In this document: one piece after another, positions 26,037-34,502 of the stretch
How positions within the stretch are numbered: position 1 is the stretch's first letter
Layout: the number at the start of each line of letters is the position of its first letter
Source of the DNA: Dorea_A amylophila
GTDB lineage: Bacteria > Bacillota > Clostridia > Lachnospirales > Lachnospiraceae
Assembly: GCF_025567265.1 (NCBI RefSeq)
Contig: NZ_JAOQJW010000005.1
Span: 111,726 to 175,725 of the forward strand
Direction: 5' to 3'
Length of the DNA stretch: 64,000 nucleotides
Made by a program: the position numbers and the translations under genes
Notes under the pieces: generated by a model
The model's database searches: none
Told to the model about the DNA's origin: nothing
Seen by the model: the letters and a program-made list of their open reading frames with translations, nothing else

Positions 26037-27131
26037 TTATTCTGCTCCGATCACCTGCTCTGTTTCCTTATCAAAGAAATGCATCTTATGTGGCATAAAG
26101 GTAAATTCCACCTCATCTCCCACCTGGCTTACTTCATATTTTGATACTCTTGCAATCGTTACGCTTCCTCCGAAGTCAAAATACAGATTATTCTCATTTC
26201 CCATAATCTCCGTATTGTCAATAACTGCTTTCTGATGACTTCCATAGACATCCAGATTAGTTGTATCAAACTTGATATCTTCTCCTCTGATTCCCATGAT
26301 AACTTCTGAATAACCGGCAATACGATTGGCGATTGCTTCCGGAAGTTCAATCTTATTTCCATCTTTGAAGATCAGATTTCTTCCGTCTATTTTTACATCA
26401 TAGAAGTTCATCTGCGGAGAACCGATAAATCCTGCCACAAATTTATTCACCGGATGTTCGTACAGATCCATCGGTTTTCCAACCTGCTGGATCACGCCAT
26501 CTTTCATGATTACAATGCGGTCTGCCATTGTCATGGCTTCTACCTGGTCATGTGTAACATAGATGGTTGTACTTCCAAGATTTCTATGTAACTTGCTGAT
26601 CTCATTTCTCATGCTGACACGCAGTTTTGCATCCAGGTTAGAAAGTGGCTCATCCATCAGAAAGACTTTCTGGTCTTTTACAATCGCTCTTCCAAGTGCC
26701 ACTCTCTGTCTTTGTCCACCTGATAAATTCTTAGGCTTACGGTAACGATATTCTTCGAGTCCCAGGATATCAATTGCCCAGTCTACTTTTTTCTTGATCT
26801 CATCTGCCGGAACCTTCATGTTCTTCAATCCATAAGAAATATTTTTTTCTACCGTCATATGTGGATACAGTGCATAGTTCTGGAACACCATAGAGATTCC
26901 TCGATCCGCCGGTGCAACCTCATTCACACGTTTTCCATCAATAAAAAGGTCTCCACTTGTAATCTCTTCAAATCCTGCGATCATTCGGAGTGTTGTGGAT
27001 TTACCGCATCCGGATGGTCCGACAAATGCGATAAATTCTTTTTCTTCTATATCTAAGTTAAAGTCTGTCACGGAATTCTTATCGTTTCCTGCATATTTTT
27101 TACATATATTTTTAAATTCGATAAAGCTCAT
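26037..27131 (-). CDS. msmK: Sugar ABC transporter ATPase (MsmK/UgpC type)
   Basis: A 364-residue ATPase of the CUT1 carbohydrate importer class. Walker A GPSGCGKST near residue 40, Q-loop, signature LSGGQRQRVALGRAI, Walker B FLMDEPLSNLDAK, and a C-terminal MOP-like regulatory domain (from about 240) typical of MsmK/MalK. It is four bases from the upstream permease gene. Having its own ATPase is notable, as many Firmicute CUT1 systems share one encoded elsewhere; this copy may serve other importers too. Confidence 0.93.
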   Translation of the reverse strand: MSFIEFKNICKKYAGNDKNSVTDFNLDIEEKEFIAFVGPSGCGKSTTLRMIAGFEEITSGDLFIDGKRVNEVAPADRGISMVFQNYALYPHMTVEKNISYGLKNMKVPADEIKKKVDWAIDILGLEEYRYRKPKNLSGGQRQRVALGRAIVKDQKVFLMDEPLSNLDAKLRVSMRNEISKLHRNLGSTTIYVTHDQVEAMTMADRIVIMKDGVIQQVGKPMDLYEHPVNKFVAGFIGSPQMNFYDVKIDGRNLIFKDGNKIELPEAIANRIAGYSEVIMGIRGEDIKFDTTNLDVYGSHQKAVIDNTEIMGNENNLYFDFGGSVTIARVSKYEVSQVGDEVEFTFMPHKMHFFDKETEQVIGAE

Positions 27132-27134
27132 CTT

Positions 27135-27986
27135 TTAGCCCTCCTTGGAACCTGTTGATATTACACCCTCTACGATCTGTTTTGAGAAGAGTGAATAGAT
27201 AATAATGACCGGAATTGTTACCATTGTGATAACTGCAAGGGTCTGTCCTGTTGTTGTGTTATCATTTGATGTAATCGCATTCAGACCAATCTGTGCAGTC
27301 AGAAGATCACTGGATGTAAATACAAGTGACGGCCACAGATAATCATTCCATACATTCAGGAATGTAAATACACTAACCGTTGCCACTACACTCTTTGACA
27401 TTGGAAGAACCATAGTAAAAAAGTATTTTACCGGTCCACAGTGATCTAACTGTGCTGCCTCATATACATCATCCGGAAGTCCCAGGAATACCTGACGGAA
27501 CAGGAAAATGTTAAACGGATTCACGATCATTGGAAGTACATATCCAAGCACCGTATTCAGAAGTCCAAGTTTTGCAATGATCAGGAAATGTATCGTAATG
27601 ATCGTCTCCATCGGTACGATCATCAGAAGCATAATGATCAGAAGCCAGCGTTCTCTGAATGGAAAATTAATCTTAGCCAATGCATATCCTGCCAGTCCAT
27701 TTACAATTACACCAAGTACGATCAATATTGCTGCATAGAACAAGGTATTACACATATATCGTACAAATCCTGTATTTGTTAATACAGATACATAATTTTC
27801 AAAGAAATTGCCGTTCAATGCCGGTGGAATGAATGCCGCCATACTGTTCATATCAGCAGTGATTACCGCGTCTGGTTTGAATGAGTTTGCCAGCATCCAG
27901 ATAACCGGGAACAGGAACAACAATGATACGATCAGAAGTACGACCGTCAGTATCCAATTATTTCTTTTTTGCTTTTTTGTTAACAT
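27135..27986 (-). CDS. Sugar ABC permease, MalG type
   Basis: A 283-residue inner-membrane permease of the CUT1 family with six predicted segments and the EAA loop VYEAAQLDHCGPVKYFFTMVLP, split here as VYEAAQLDHCGPVKYF and TMVLP, which contacts the ATPase. The length and short N-terminus fit the MalG partner. Its start overlaps the upstream permease stop by 29 bases, so the two are coupled. Confidence 0.93.
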   Translation of the reverse strand: MLTKKQKRNNWILTVVLLIVSLLFLFPVIWMLANSFKPDAVITADMNSMAAFIPPALNGNFFENYVSVLTNTGFVRYMCNTLFYAAILIVLGVIVNGLAGYALAKINFPFRERWLLIIMLLMIVPMETIITIHFLIIAKLGLLNTVLGYVLPMIVNPFNIFLFRQVFLGLPDDVYEAAQLDHCGPVKYFFTMVLPMSKSVVATVSVFTFLNVWNDYLWPSLVFTSSDLLTAQIGLNAITSNDNTTTGQTLAVITMVTIPVIIIYSLFSKQIVEGVISTGSKEG

Positions 27987-28857
27987 TCTGATCCTCCTTA
28001 TCTCTTGTTGCGATTGTCTGGATCACGGTCAGTATCATTACAAAGAATGCGAATACAATAGCCATTGTAGATGCCAGTCCAATTTCCCAGTTAACAGTAC
28101 CTGTTTCATATATATCATACACAACCGTATACGTTGAATTCGATGGTCCTCCTCCGGTCATAACCATTGGCTGTACCAACATACGGAATGCTCCGATCGT
28201 AATCGTAATTAAAACGAACACACACAATGGTTTCAATTCCGGCAGGGTAATGTCCTTGAATTTCTGCCACGGTGTTGCATGGTCCATCTCGGCCGCTTCA
28301 TAAAGTGCCGGATTGATTGCCTGGATTCCTCCCAGGAAGATAATCATCTGATATCCCATTCCCTGCCATGCACTCATGATCGCGATGGATGGAAGTGCCT
28401 GACTGGCACTGTTGATGAATGGCTGTGCATCAATTCCAAAGAAAGAAAGGATTGCATTCATAATTCCTTCCGGGCTGTAGATCTGGATCCACAGTGTTGA
28501 CACAACAGCAAGTGACATGACCACCGGAACAAAGAATGCTACTTTGAAATACTTCTTACAATGCGTCACTTTATTAATCAGAAGTGCCAGCACAAGCGCT
28601 CCAATTCCCTGCAGCGGAACAATAATGATCACAAACTTTACGGTATTAAAAAATGCCTGTGAAAACACATCATCTTTAAAAATCTGAATATAGTTGTCCA
28701 GTCCGACAAAATGCGTCAGTCCCGGATTTAAAGCAAAGAAATCAGTAAAACTGAAAATCAATGTCAGGATCATTGGCAGGAATAAAAATATCGTAAGTAA
28801 CACAAGTGCCGGTCCAAAAAACGCCATTCCCATAATGGATTCTGTTCTTTTCTTCAT
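27958..28857 (-). CDS. Sugar ABC permease, MalF type
   Basis: A 299-residue permease with six predicted membrane segments and the EAA motif ALYEAAEMDHATPWQKFKD. It lacks the large periplasmic loop of enteric MalF, as usual in Gram-positives. A Lys-rich tail (NVNKKAKKK) ends it. Its ATG overlaps the stop of the binding-protein gene (TAATG), indicating translational coupling. Confidence 0.93.
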   Translation of the reverse strand: MKKRTESIMGMAFFGPALVLLTIFLFLPMILTLIFSFTDFFALNPGLTHFVGLDNYIQIFKDDVFSQAFFNTVKFVIIIVPLQGIGALVLALLINKVTHCKKYFKVAFFVPVVMSLAVVSTLWIQIYSPEGIMNAILSFFGIDAQPFINSASQALPSIAIMSAWQGMGYQMIIFLGGIQAINPALYEAAEMDHATPWQKFKDITLPELKPLCVFVLITITIGAFRMLVQPMVMTGGGPSNSTYTVVYDIYETGTVNWEIGLASTMAIVFAFFVMILTVIQTIATRDKEDQNVNKKAKKK

Positions 28858-30179
28858 TATTTCATCACATAACGCTTTAATTTTGCGTTAATCCTTTCTA
28901 CAGATTTATCCAGTTCTGTCTTCGCATCTTTATCGGTAAGCACCGAATTTTCCAGTACTTCCTGTACCGATGCACTAACCTGTGGATATACAGGTGTTTT
29001 TGATCTTGGATGTCCATATTTACTGAGCTGATGATATAAGGCTTTATAATTCTCATCTTCTTCAAAAATCGGACTGCTCTCAAACGCTTCATATGTAGAT
29101 GGGAAACTCTTACTTTCATCCCACAGGCGCTTTCCACTTTCTACACCACTCATCCACTGTACCAGCTTTGTCGCACCTTTTAGTTTCTTCGTCTTTGATG
29201 ATGCCGCAAATGCCCAGGAACCGGTTGGTGTATATCTTCCGCCATCCCAGTTATCGGATACTACATATGGTGCAACTCCAAGGTTTACATCCGGATAGTT
29301 ATTATAGATTGTATTTACTTCCCATGCCCCGTCGAACTTAAATGCTGCTCTTCCGCTTTCGAACAGGTCTGTGATCTGTACTTTAGACATATATCCATTA
29401 TCCAAAAACGATTTAAAATAATTCACTGTTTTCAGATTCTCTTTTGAATTGAATACACCGTTCACCTTCAGTCCATCTTTACTTACAAAGTCACCGCCAT
29501 TTGACCAGAAAAACGGTGCATAATAATAAATCGTAGCTTCTCCTGTCGGGAAAGTCATATCCAGCGCATAACCTTTTTTCTTCTCTACTACCGGCTGTAC
29601 TTTCTTTAACACCTTTGTGAATTCACTCCATGTCCATGGGTGATCTGCATCTGGAACTTCTACACCCGCTTCTGCGAGAATATCTTTGTTATAATAAAGT
29701 CCCACGCTGGATTCCATTGCTCCAAGCGCATAGAGCTTGTTATTATACGTTCCCTGCTGAATAATGGAATCCAGATACACGCTCTTTTCTTCGTCTGTTA
29801 ATTTTGCAAGCGGCTGGATAATTCCGTTCTCTGCATATGCCGCTATATTAGGGCCATCAACAGTAAGCACATCCGGCAGATCTCCTGACATCACGGATGC
29901 ATTGATCTTATCCGAATAGCCTCCACCACTGTCATTTCGTGGAATAAATTCAATATCTGCAAAATATTTCCCATCATATTTCTTATTAAATGCATCTACA
30001 GATTTCCTGTAGCACTGTCCTTCTTCTGTGTCTTCGATTGAATGTACCCAGATAGAAAGATATTCTTCGCCTTTGTCATATCCCTTTACTTCTCCTGGTT
30101 GCGGCTGTTTATCTCCACACCCCGTCAATGCCATTGCAAAGAATGCTGCCAGCAGTACCCCTACTGTTCGTTTCTTCAT
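28857..30179 (-). CDS. Extracellular sugar-binding lipoprotein
   Basis: A 440-residue solute-binding protein of the CUT1 type. The lipobox ALTGC gives lipidated Cys21. The mature part has the two-lobe pattern of the MalE/UgpB family with typical segments (NASVMSGDLPDVLTVDGPN; FKFDGAWEVNT; TGSWAFAASSKT). It captures sugar outside the membrane and delivers it to the two permeases that follow. It is the first gene of the operon, behind a promoter with two LacI-family operators, so it should be induced by its sugar. Confidence 0.93.
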   Translation of the reverse strand: MKKRTVGVLLAAFFAMALTGCGDKQPQPGEVKGYDKGEEYLSIWVHSIEDTEEGQCYRKSVDAFNKKYDGKYFADIEFIPRNDSGGGYSDKINASVMSGDLPDVLTVDGPNIAAYAENGIIQPLAKLTDEEKSVYLDSIIQQGTYNNKLYALGAMESSVGLYYNKDILAEAGVEVPDADHPWTWSEFTKVLKKVQPVVEKKKGYALDMTFPTGEATIYYYAPFFWSNGGDFVSKDGLKVNGVFNSKENLKTVNYFKSFLDNGYMSKVQITDLFESGRAAFKFDGAWEVNTIYNNYPDVNLGVAPYVVSDNWDGGRYTPTGSWAFAASSKTKKLKGATKLVQWMSGVESGKRLWDESKSFPSTYEAFESSPIFEEDENYKALYHQLSKYGHPRSKTPVYPQVSASVQEVLENSVLTDKDAKTELDKSVERINAKLKRYVMK

Positions 30180-30217
30180 AGCTTTCTCCTTTCAGATTCA
30201 CGATTGCGTAACCAGTT

Positions 30218-30233
30218 AAGTAACCGGTTACTT
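30218..30233. promoter_or_regulatory. LacI-family operator O1 (perfect palindrome)
   Basis: AAGTAACCGGTTACTT is a perfect 16-bp palindrome with the central CCGG expected of a LacI/GalR operator. It lies just downstream of the sugar operon's predicted start of transcription, where bound repressor would block elongation. Confidence 0.85.
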
Positions 30234-30242
30234 TATATGTTC

Positions 30243-30271
30243 ATAATACTATCCAGAGTCTTACTTGTCAA
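30243..30271 (-). promoter_or_regulatory. Promoter of the sugar ABC-GH32 operon
   Basis: Minus-strand TTGACA (30271-30266) and TATTAT (30248-30243) with a 17-base spacer, placed between the two operators. Confidence 0.78.
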
Positions 30272-30287
30272 TAGATTTCAAAGAAAA

Positions 30288-30303
30288 AAGTTACCGGTTA
30301 CTT
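30288..30303. promoter_or_regulatory. LacI-family operator O2
   Basis: AAGTTACCGGTTACTT is a near-palindrome sharing the core of O1; with its flank it repeats the O1 region in inverted orientation over about 20 bases (CCGGTTACTTAAC). Centre-to-centre distance to O1 is 70 bases. It lies about 20 bases above the sugar promoter -35 and just in front of the repressor gene's own promoter, so it may serve looping and autoregulation. Confidence 0.75.
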
Positions 30304-30320
30304 AACCAATTATTTTTCAT

Positions 30321-30349
30321 TTGATTTTTTTCAATGCACTTGCTATACT
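30321..30349 (+). promoter_or_regulatory. Promoter of the LacI-type repressor gene
   Basis: Plus-strand TTGATT (30321-30326) and TATACT (30344-30349), 17 bases apart, 31 bases before the repressor ATG. Confidence 0.6.
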
Positions 30350-30380
30350 GATAATATACATTATAAGGAAGAGGATTTAC

Positions 30381-31406
30381 ATGAAACAGAAAAAAGTAAC
30401 TTTTGCAGATATAGCCGCTTATACAGGCTTTTCAAAAACTACCATTTCCAGATATTTTAATAATCCGGATTCTCTGACTCTTGAAAATCAGGAAAAAATC
30501 ACTCATGCACTGGATGTCCTTGGATACCGGGAAAATAAGCTCGCCAAAGTACTGGCTAATGGAAAAAGTGAATTTGTTGGAATTATCATCCCCAACCTGT
30601 ATCTTCACTATTACTCTGAGATGTTAAACCAGTTACTTTCTACTTACGAAAAGTATAATTATAAATTTCTTGTATTCATTGGAAATAATAAAAAAGAGAT
30701 TGAAGAAAAATATATTCATGAACTGATGGCTTATAAGATTGAGGGACTTATTGTCTTAAGCAATACCATTTCGTCTGAAGAACTTGCTTCTTATAAACTC
30801 CCGGTTGTCACGATTGAGCGGGAATGTGACCATGTCTGCAGCGTGTCTACAGACAACTATCTGGGTGGTGTTCAGGCAACCAGTTTGTTGATACGTAATA
30901 ACTGTGATGTCATTTTACATATCAATTCCATATTTTCTGATACCCTCCCGACTTATGGGCGTATTCAGGGATTTGAAGATATCTGTAATGAGCATCATAT
31001 TACTCACGAACTGATCCAAAGAAATATGGGAAACACTTATCAGGAAACTTTAGCTCAGCTAAAGAATATATTTAATGAAATTGAAGAGAAATATCCGGCA
31101 CAAAAAAAGGGAGTCTTTCTTGCGAATGACACTTATGCCAGTATGTTCCTGAACCTGATATTCCAGAAATACGGAAAACTTCCGAAGGATTATCAGATTG
31201 TCGGATTCGATGATTCTCCTATTGCAAGCGAAGCTATCCTTCCAATCACAACCGTTGGACAGCAGATTGAGAAAATTGCACAGACTGCCATGGAGCTTCT
31301 GGTTCTCCAGATGAATGAAATGAAAAAAAGAAAACCAACTCCTTTAAAAGAGCCGGTTCATAAACAAATTACGCCTGTATTGATCCGACGTGATACTACG
31401 GAATAA
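30381..31406 (+). CDS. LacI/GalR-family repressor of the sugar locus
   Basis: A 341-residue regulator. The N-terminal HTH (TFADIAAYTGFSKTTISRYF, residues 7-26) includes a hinge with the usual minor-groove helix, then a periplasmic-binding-protein-like sensor domain (about 60-335) with FVGIIIPNLY, GVFLANDTYAS and VGFDDSPIA. The start is ATG 30381 with AAGGAAGAGG upstream rather than a frame opening 20 codons earlier inside the promoter. Divergent to the ABC-GH32 operon with two CCGG-centred operators between, it is the probable local repressor, released by a sugar effector. Confidence 0.94.
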   Translation: MKQKKVTFADIAAYTGFSKTTISRYFNNPDSLTLENQEKITHALDVLGYRENKLAKVLANGKSEFVGIIIPNLYLHYYSEMLNQLLSTYEKYNYKFLVFIGNNKKEIEEKYIHELMAYKIEGLIVLSNTISSEELASYKLPVVTIERECDHVCSVSTDNYLGGVQATSLLIRNNCDVILHINSIFSDTLPTYGRIQGFEDICNEHHITHELIQRNMGNTYQETLAQLKNIFNEIEEKYPAQKKGVFLANDTYASMFLNLIFQKYGKLPKDYQIVGFDDSPIASEAILPITTVGQQIEKIAQTAMELLVLQMNEMKKRKPTPLKEPVHKQITPVLIRRDTTE

Positions 31407-31428
31407 TACCGGTAGTGAGCAAATGATA

Positions 31429-31464
31429 AATTCCCTGAAGTTTTATTATTCACTTCAGGGAATT
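31429..31464. terminator. Bidirectional terminator after the repressor gene
   Basis: AATTCCCTGAAGT (31429-31441) and ACTTCAGGGAATT (31452-31464) form a perfect 13-bp stem with a ten-base loop; T-rich tail (CTTTTG) on the plus strand. It separates convergent genes at 31406 and 31478. Confidence 0.85.
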
Positions 31465-31477
31465 CTTTTGACAAATT

Positions 31478-32491
31478 CTATATTTGGCTTTTTAATTTCT
31501 CAACCACTTTTTGAATTATGTTTATATCTTCTTCTAATTCATCTGCTATCTGTTCTGTTGATTTTCCTTTTTTCAATTTCTTCTTTATTATTTTTTCTAA
31601 GAGTATCCGCTTTCCAATTTCGATTCCATCCTGTCTTCCAATCTCGATTCCGTCCTGTCTTCCAATCTCGATTCCATCCTGTCTTCCAATCTCGATTCCA
31701 TCCTGTCTTCCAGCCTCATACTCTGCTTTCCGCAGTTTCTTTTCTTCAAACTCTTTGTCATATTCATAGATGCTCACTTTGATCACCTCAGTCTTATTCT
31801 TCAATAAAAACTCTGCCAGGATTCCTTCTTCTATGCATTCGTCAACTGCTCTCGTAACTGCTTCTTCTAAAGAGACATCCTGTTTCGCCGCATATTTTCT
31901 TACTCTGGCGACATACTGTGCATATTCCTTTAATGTTCTACAATGTTCCATCAAATCTGAACTGTGGCCATCATTCACATTCAGCATAGTCACTCTTAAC
32001 TCCAGATCTGGATTTTCTGTTGGATTCTCGTATGCAGAAGATAATCGGAACTCACTACGATCTTCTACTTCTTTTGTTCCATTATAAAATACTAAAAATC
32101 TTGGCGTTGGTATCTTTTGTATCACAGTTGAATATAATGATTTCCGAACCACTAATCGTTGATACTCATCCGCAATATAAAACAAATTTCTAAGTGGAAT
32201 ATTCGGATTATACGTTGACTGATGTTCATATAAATATAAATTCATATCCATGATAAACGCCAGATCATTTTTCATTCCCATATAAATCGCATTTTCCAAT
32301 GTAACAACCTGCAACTTTTCCGGATCTGTGTACTCTCTTCCATTCACCGCATTGTACAATGATAACAAATTCTCTTTGTCATGGTACAACATTCTAAAAA
32401 TTGTATCCTTGTACATCCTTTTTGCCTTTAACTGCCGGTTATTCACCTGATACTTTTGATTACGTCTTTTCTGACTCTTTCTTTTCGCCAT
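31478..32491 (-). CDS. Rpn-family PD-(D/E)XK nuclease/transposase-like protein
   Basis: A 337-residue member of the Rpn/YhgA-like 'recombination-promoting nuclease' family. A basic N-terminus (KRKSQKRRNQKY) precedes the nuclease-like core (about 25-190, FRMLYHDKENLLSLYNAVNG, MDMNLYLYEHQSTYNP and LVFYNGTKEV), then a helical region with four octapeptide repeats GRQDGIEI (about residues 262-293) and a Lys-rich coiled tail. The start was taken at ATG 32491, where AGGAGGAAA lies upstream; the frame stays open 29 codons further. The ribosome site lies in a hairpin. Family members are common in gut Firmicutes, usually as many paralogs; biological role not settled. Confidence 0.85.
   Translation of the reverse strand: MAKRKSQKRRNQKYQVNNRQLKAKRMYKDTIFRMLYHDKENLLSLYNAVNGREYTDPEKLQVVTLENAIYMGMKNDLAFIMDMNLYLYEHQSTYNPNIPLRNLFYIADEYQRLVVRKSLYSTVIQKIPTPRFLVFYNGTKEVEDRSEFRLSSAYENPTENPDLELRVTMLNVNDGHSSDLMEHCRTLKEYAQYVARVRKYAAKQDVSLEEAVTRAVDECIEEGILAEFLLKNKTEVIKVSIYEYDKEFEEKKLRKAEYEAGRQDGIEIGRQDGIEIGRQDGIEIGRQDGIEIGKRILLEKIIKKKLKKGKSTEQIADELEEDINIIQKVVEKLKSQI
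31611..31706. repeat. 24-bp coding tandem repeat, four copies
   Basis: Units at 31611-31634, 31635-31658, 31659-31682 and 31683-31706; the last two are identical and the others differ by one to three bases. Each encodes the octapeptide GRQDGIEI (GKR variant at the end), so unit gain or loss by slippage would keep the reading frame. Confidence 0.95.
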
Positions 32492-32499
32492 ATTCTGTT

Positions 32500-32519
32500 T
32501 CCTCCTGTATGCAGGAGGA
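32500..32519 (-). promoter_or_regulatory. Hairpin covering the Rpn-gene ribosome site
   Basis: On the minus strand TCCTCCTG pairs with CAGGAGGA (8 bp, four-base loop). The 3' arm contains the AGGAGG ribosome-binding sequence of the gene starting at 32491, so the folded leader would hide it. Confidence 0.6.
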
Positions 32520-32731
32520 TGTCTTTTTACTCTTTCAGCCATCTCCTGCTTTTTTACAATTGATTGGTATGAAAGCATAGATTTCTGAAATAAAATTAGA
32601 TTATAGATGGTATATGTCCGTTTTTATATACCGTTGATTTTTTTGAAATATGCTTTGGTACATATTAACATATCAATAAATATTAATCAATGTATTTTTT
32701 ACTATTTCCTTTTTTGATAATGTTAATCACC

Positions 32732-33121
32732 TTAGCAATAAGGTATTACAAAATAATATTTTTTTCTTGTTTCAATTCTGTATACAGAACTTTTTGTATC
32801 CCATGAAACATAATATAATCCCGGAATAATTTTTTGCGTATCAACATCCACTATTTGCTTTTGTGTTTCTTCATTCTTTTGATATACTATTTCTTTTTTA
32901 ACTTTTGGAGCAGACCATCCAAAATATACAATATAAATACGTGTACCATTTTCACATTTATGCCGGCGTGCTGGTCCTAACTCGTATAATTCATCAAAAG
33001 AATTTACACTCTGCCTCGTTACTAATCCATCTTTCATGAAGGCAATTGGTCCATATATATACAAAAATACGATTCCAATTATGAGCAAACATAATATTTT
33101 GATTTTATTATTCTTTAACAT
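32732..33121 (-). CDS. Small membrane-anchored hypothetical protein
   Basis: A 129-residue protein. Residues 8-30 (KILCLLIIGIVFLYIYGPIA) form a membrane anchor or uncleaved signal; the rest is a Lys/Tyr-rich, beta-looking outer or inner domain (GTRIYIVYFGWSAP, RIETRKKYYFVIPYC). No family recognised. Its AT-rich composition is unlike the housekeeping genes, matching the decayed zone around it. Confidence 0.55.
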   Translation of the reverse strand: MLKNNKIKILCLLIIGIVFLYIYGPIAFMKDGLVTRQSVNSFDELYELGPARRHKCENGTRIYIVYFGWSAPKVKKEIVYQKNEETQKQIVDVDTQKIIPGLYYVSWDTKSSVYRIETRKKYYFVIPYC

Positions 33122-33178
33122 GCGGCACCTCCTAAAACAGAGTATATTTTTGAATATAGCTCCTGTTTTTAGATTAGA

Positions 33179-33296
33179 ATAACATTCCTTATTTTATTTT
33201 CAATATGTAATTTAGAAATGCTCAATTTTTATAAAACTTCTACAACTCTTTCATCTTTCCAAGAATCTTCTGAGTAAAATGCTTCATGATTGCATT
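33179..33296. repeat. Scar copy of an ABC-gene 3' end
   Basis: About 118 bases closely resemble 34383-34502, which spans the last codons and stop of the ABC ATPase gene at 34446 plus downstream sequence. Shared stretches include TACAACTCTTTCATCTTTCC. In this copy the reading frame is shifted by an extra base, so it is a non-coding remnant. Confidence 0.75.
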
Positions 33297-33549
33297 ATAT
33301 AATCTCATGTTCTGCTCTTGCTTTATCTTCCTTTCTCACCAGAATTTCATATTCATATGCCTTATTCTGATCTACTCCGATACTTCCAAATTGGGATCTC
33401 TTCGTTCCTTTTCCCTGAAAAAGCCACTCTGAGTCCTGATTTCTTACTTTATGTTTGTATGGAATCTTCGCTAGATCCAGCGCATCCCGGATCTCGTTGA
33501 ACCGCTTCATGTCATGTCCGATATAGATAGATTCTGTCATTAATTTCAT
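33295..33549 (-). CDS. DUF2007-like small protein
   Basis: An 84-residue cytoplasmic protein with a ferredoxin-like beta-alpha-beta pattern: ESIYIGHDMKRFNEIRDAL, then a conserved basic loop and YEYEILVRKEDKARAEHEI. It resembles the DUF2007/'putative signal transducing' family that senses or swaps between paralogous partners; the actual role is unknown. The start ATG 33549 has AGAGGA upstream. It lies immediately next to the ABC 3'-end scar, so it may have arrived in the same rearrangement. Confidence 0.6.
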   Translation of the reverse strand: MKLMTESIYIGHDMKRFNEIRDALDLAKIPYKHKVRNQDSEWLFQGKGTKRSQFGSIGVDQNKAYEYEILVRKEDKARAEHEII

Positions 33550-33690
33550 AGGCCGATCCTCTTTTCGTAATTTCTTAATTTTGATTATACTCTATTCTTT
33601 TGGGCGATTCTATAACAACTTTCTTAATATTTCTTATCTTGATACAAGCAAAAAGCTGCCCTGTACTTCTACAGCAGCAGCCTTTCACCA

Positions 33691-34155
33691 TTATCCTTCA
33701 GCAGCTTTTTCGTTCTGTATCTTTTCTTCCCACGTCTGCATATACTTCACCTCTGTCTTCTCACTTGCTCTGATCTGACAAACACGTCTATGCATTTCTT
33801 GAATCCGTCTACTTTCGCATGCCCCTGACACTTCATCTGTACTATGTTGCATATACTTCAAAAGTTCTATCAGCTCTGATGGTACCAACTCTGGATGTTC
33901 CCCTCTGGTATTTAAAAATATCCTCGTTGCTCCATCATCCAGTTTCAATTCCGGGATCTCCTCACATTTCATCTGAAATGTGTAACGATATAAGCCATAT
34001 CCAAACAAATCAAATGGCGTAATCATCACAACCAGGACTTCATTCAACAAGTTGAAATCAGCGGCTCCCGGTGGTAATGGTTTACTGTCAATGATTTGTC
34101 CAGCAAGTTTAATTCTTTTAATGATCTTCTTTGGTCCATAAGTAGCTCTCCTCTC
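33691..34155 (-). pseudogene. C-terminal fragment of an Rpn-family nuclease
   Basis: The open frame carries only the second half of an Rpn/PD-(D/E)XK family protein: IIDSKPLPPGAADFNLLNEV, VVMITPFDLFGYGLYRYTF and IFLNTRGEHPEL match the family core, then a helical tail. There is no methionine start with a ribosome site; the frame is open up to 34155 and is then closed by TAA. In another frame just upstream an ATG begins MDQRRSLKELNLLDKS, which looks like the family's N-terminus, so an internal deletion with frameshift has probably removed the middle. Paralog of the intact gene at 31.5 kb in type, though not obviously recent. Confidence 0.65.
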
Positions 34156-34382
34156 TTATACAGGTATGTTCCCTGTAAAGAAGAGCTGTTTATCTTTATG
34201 GATATGATAACACAGAGTTTATATATATACCAGTATATACAGTCAACTTCTTTTATCAGGCATGCATTATCTGTTTGTTGTATTGTTCATTTTGGATTCT
34301 TTCCCGATTATCTGGGTCTGAAATAAATGAATGGTAACTATAAATACAGTGCAGATATTAGAATTCATCTGCGTATCGATAC

Positions 34383-34502
34383 AATAACATGCCTGATTTT
34401 TATTTTCAATACGTGGTTTAGAAATGCTTAATTTTTGTGAACCTTCTACAACTCTTTCATCTTTCCAATAATCTCTTGATAAAAAGATTCTTGATTTCTA
34501 TT
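34383..34502. repeat. Parent copy of the 3'-end scar
   Basis: Covers the stop region of the ABC ATPase gene and downstream flank; the partner at 33179-33296 is its decayed duplicate. The 230 bases between 34156 and 34383 hold no gene. Confidence 0.7.

Noticed and set aside
31611..31706. CRISPR-like repeat array
   Set aside because: The units are contiguous with no spacers and encode an octapeptide in frame.
31390..31782. 130-codon plus-strand frame with repeats
   Set aside because: It is the complement of the Rpn gene's 24-bp repeat, not a separate repeat protein.
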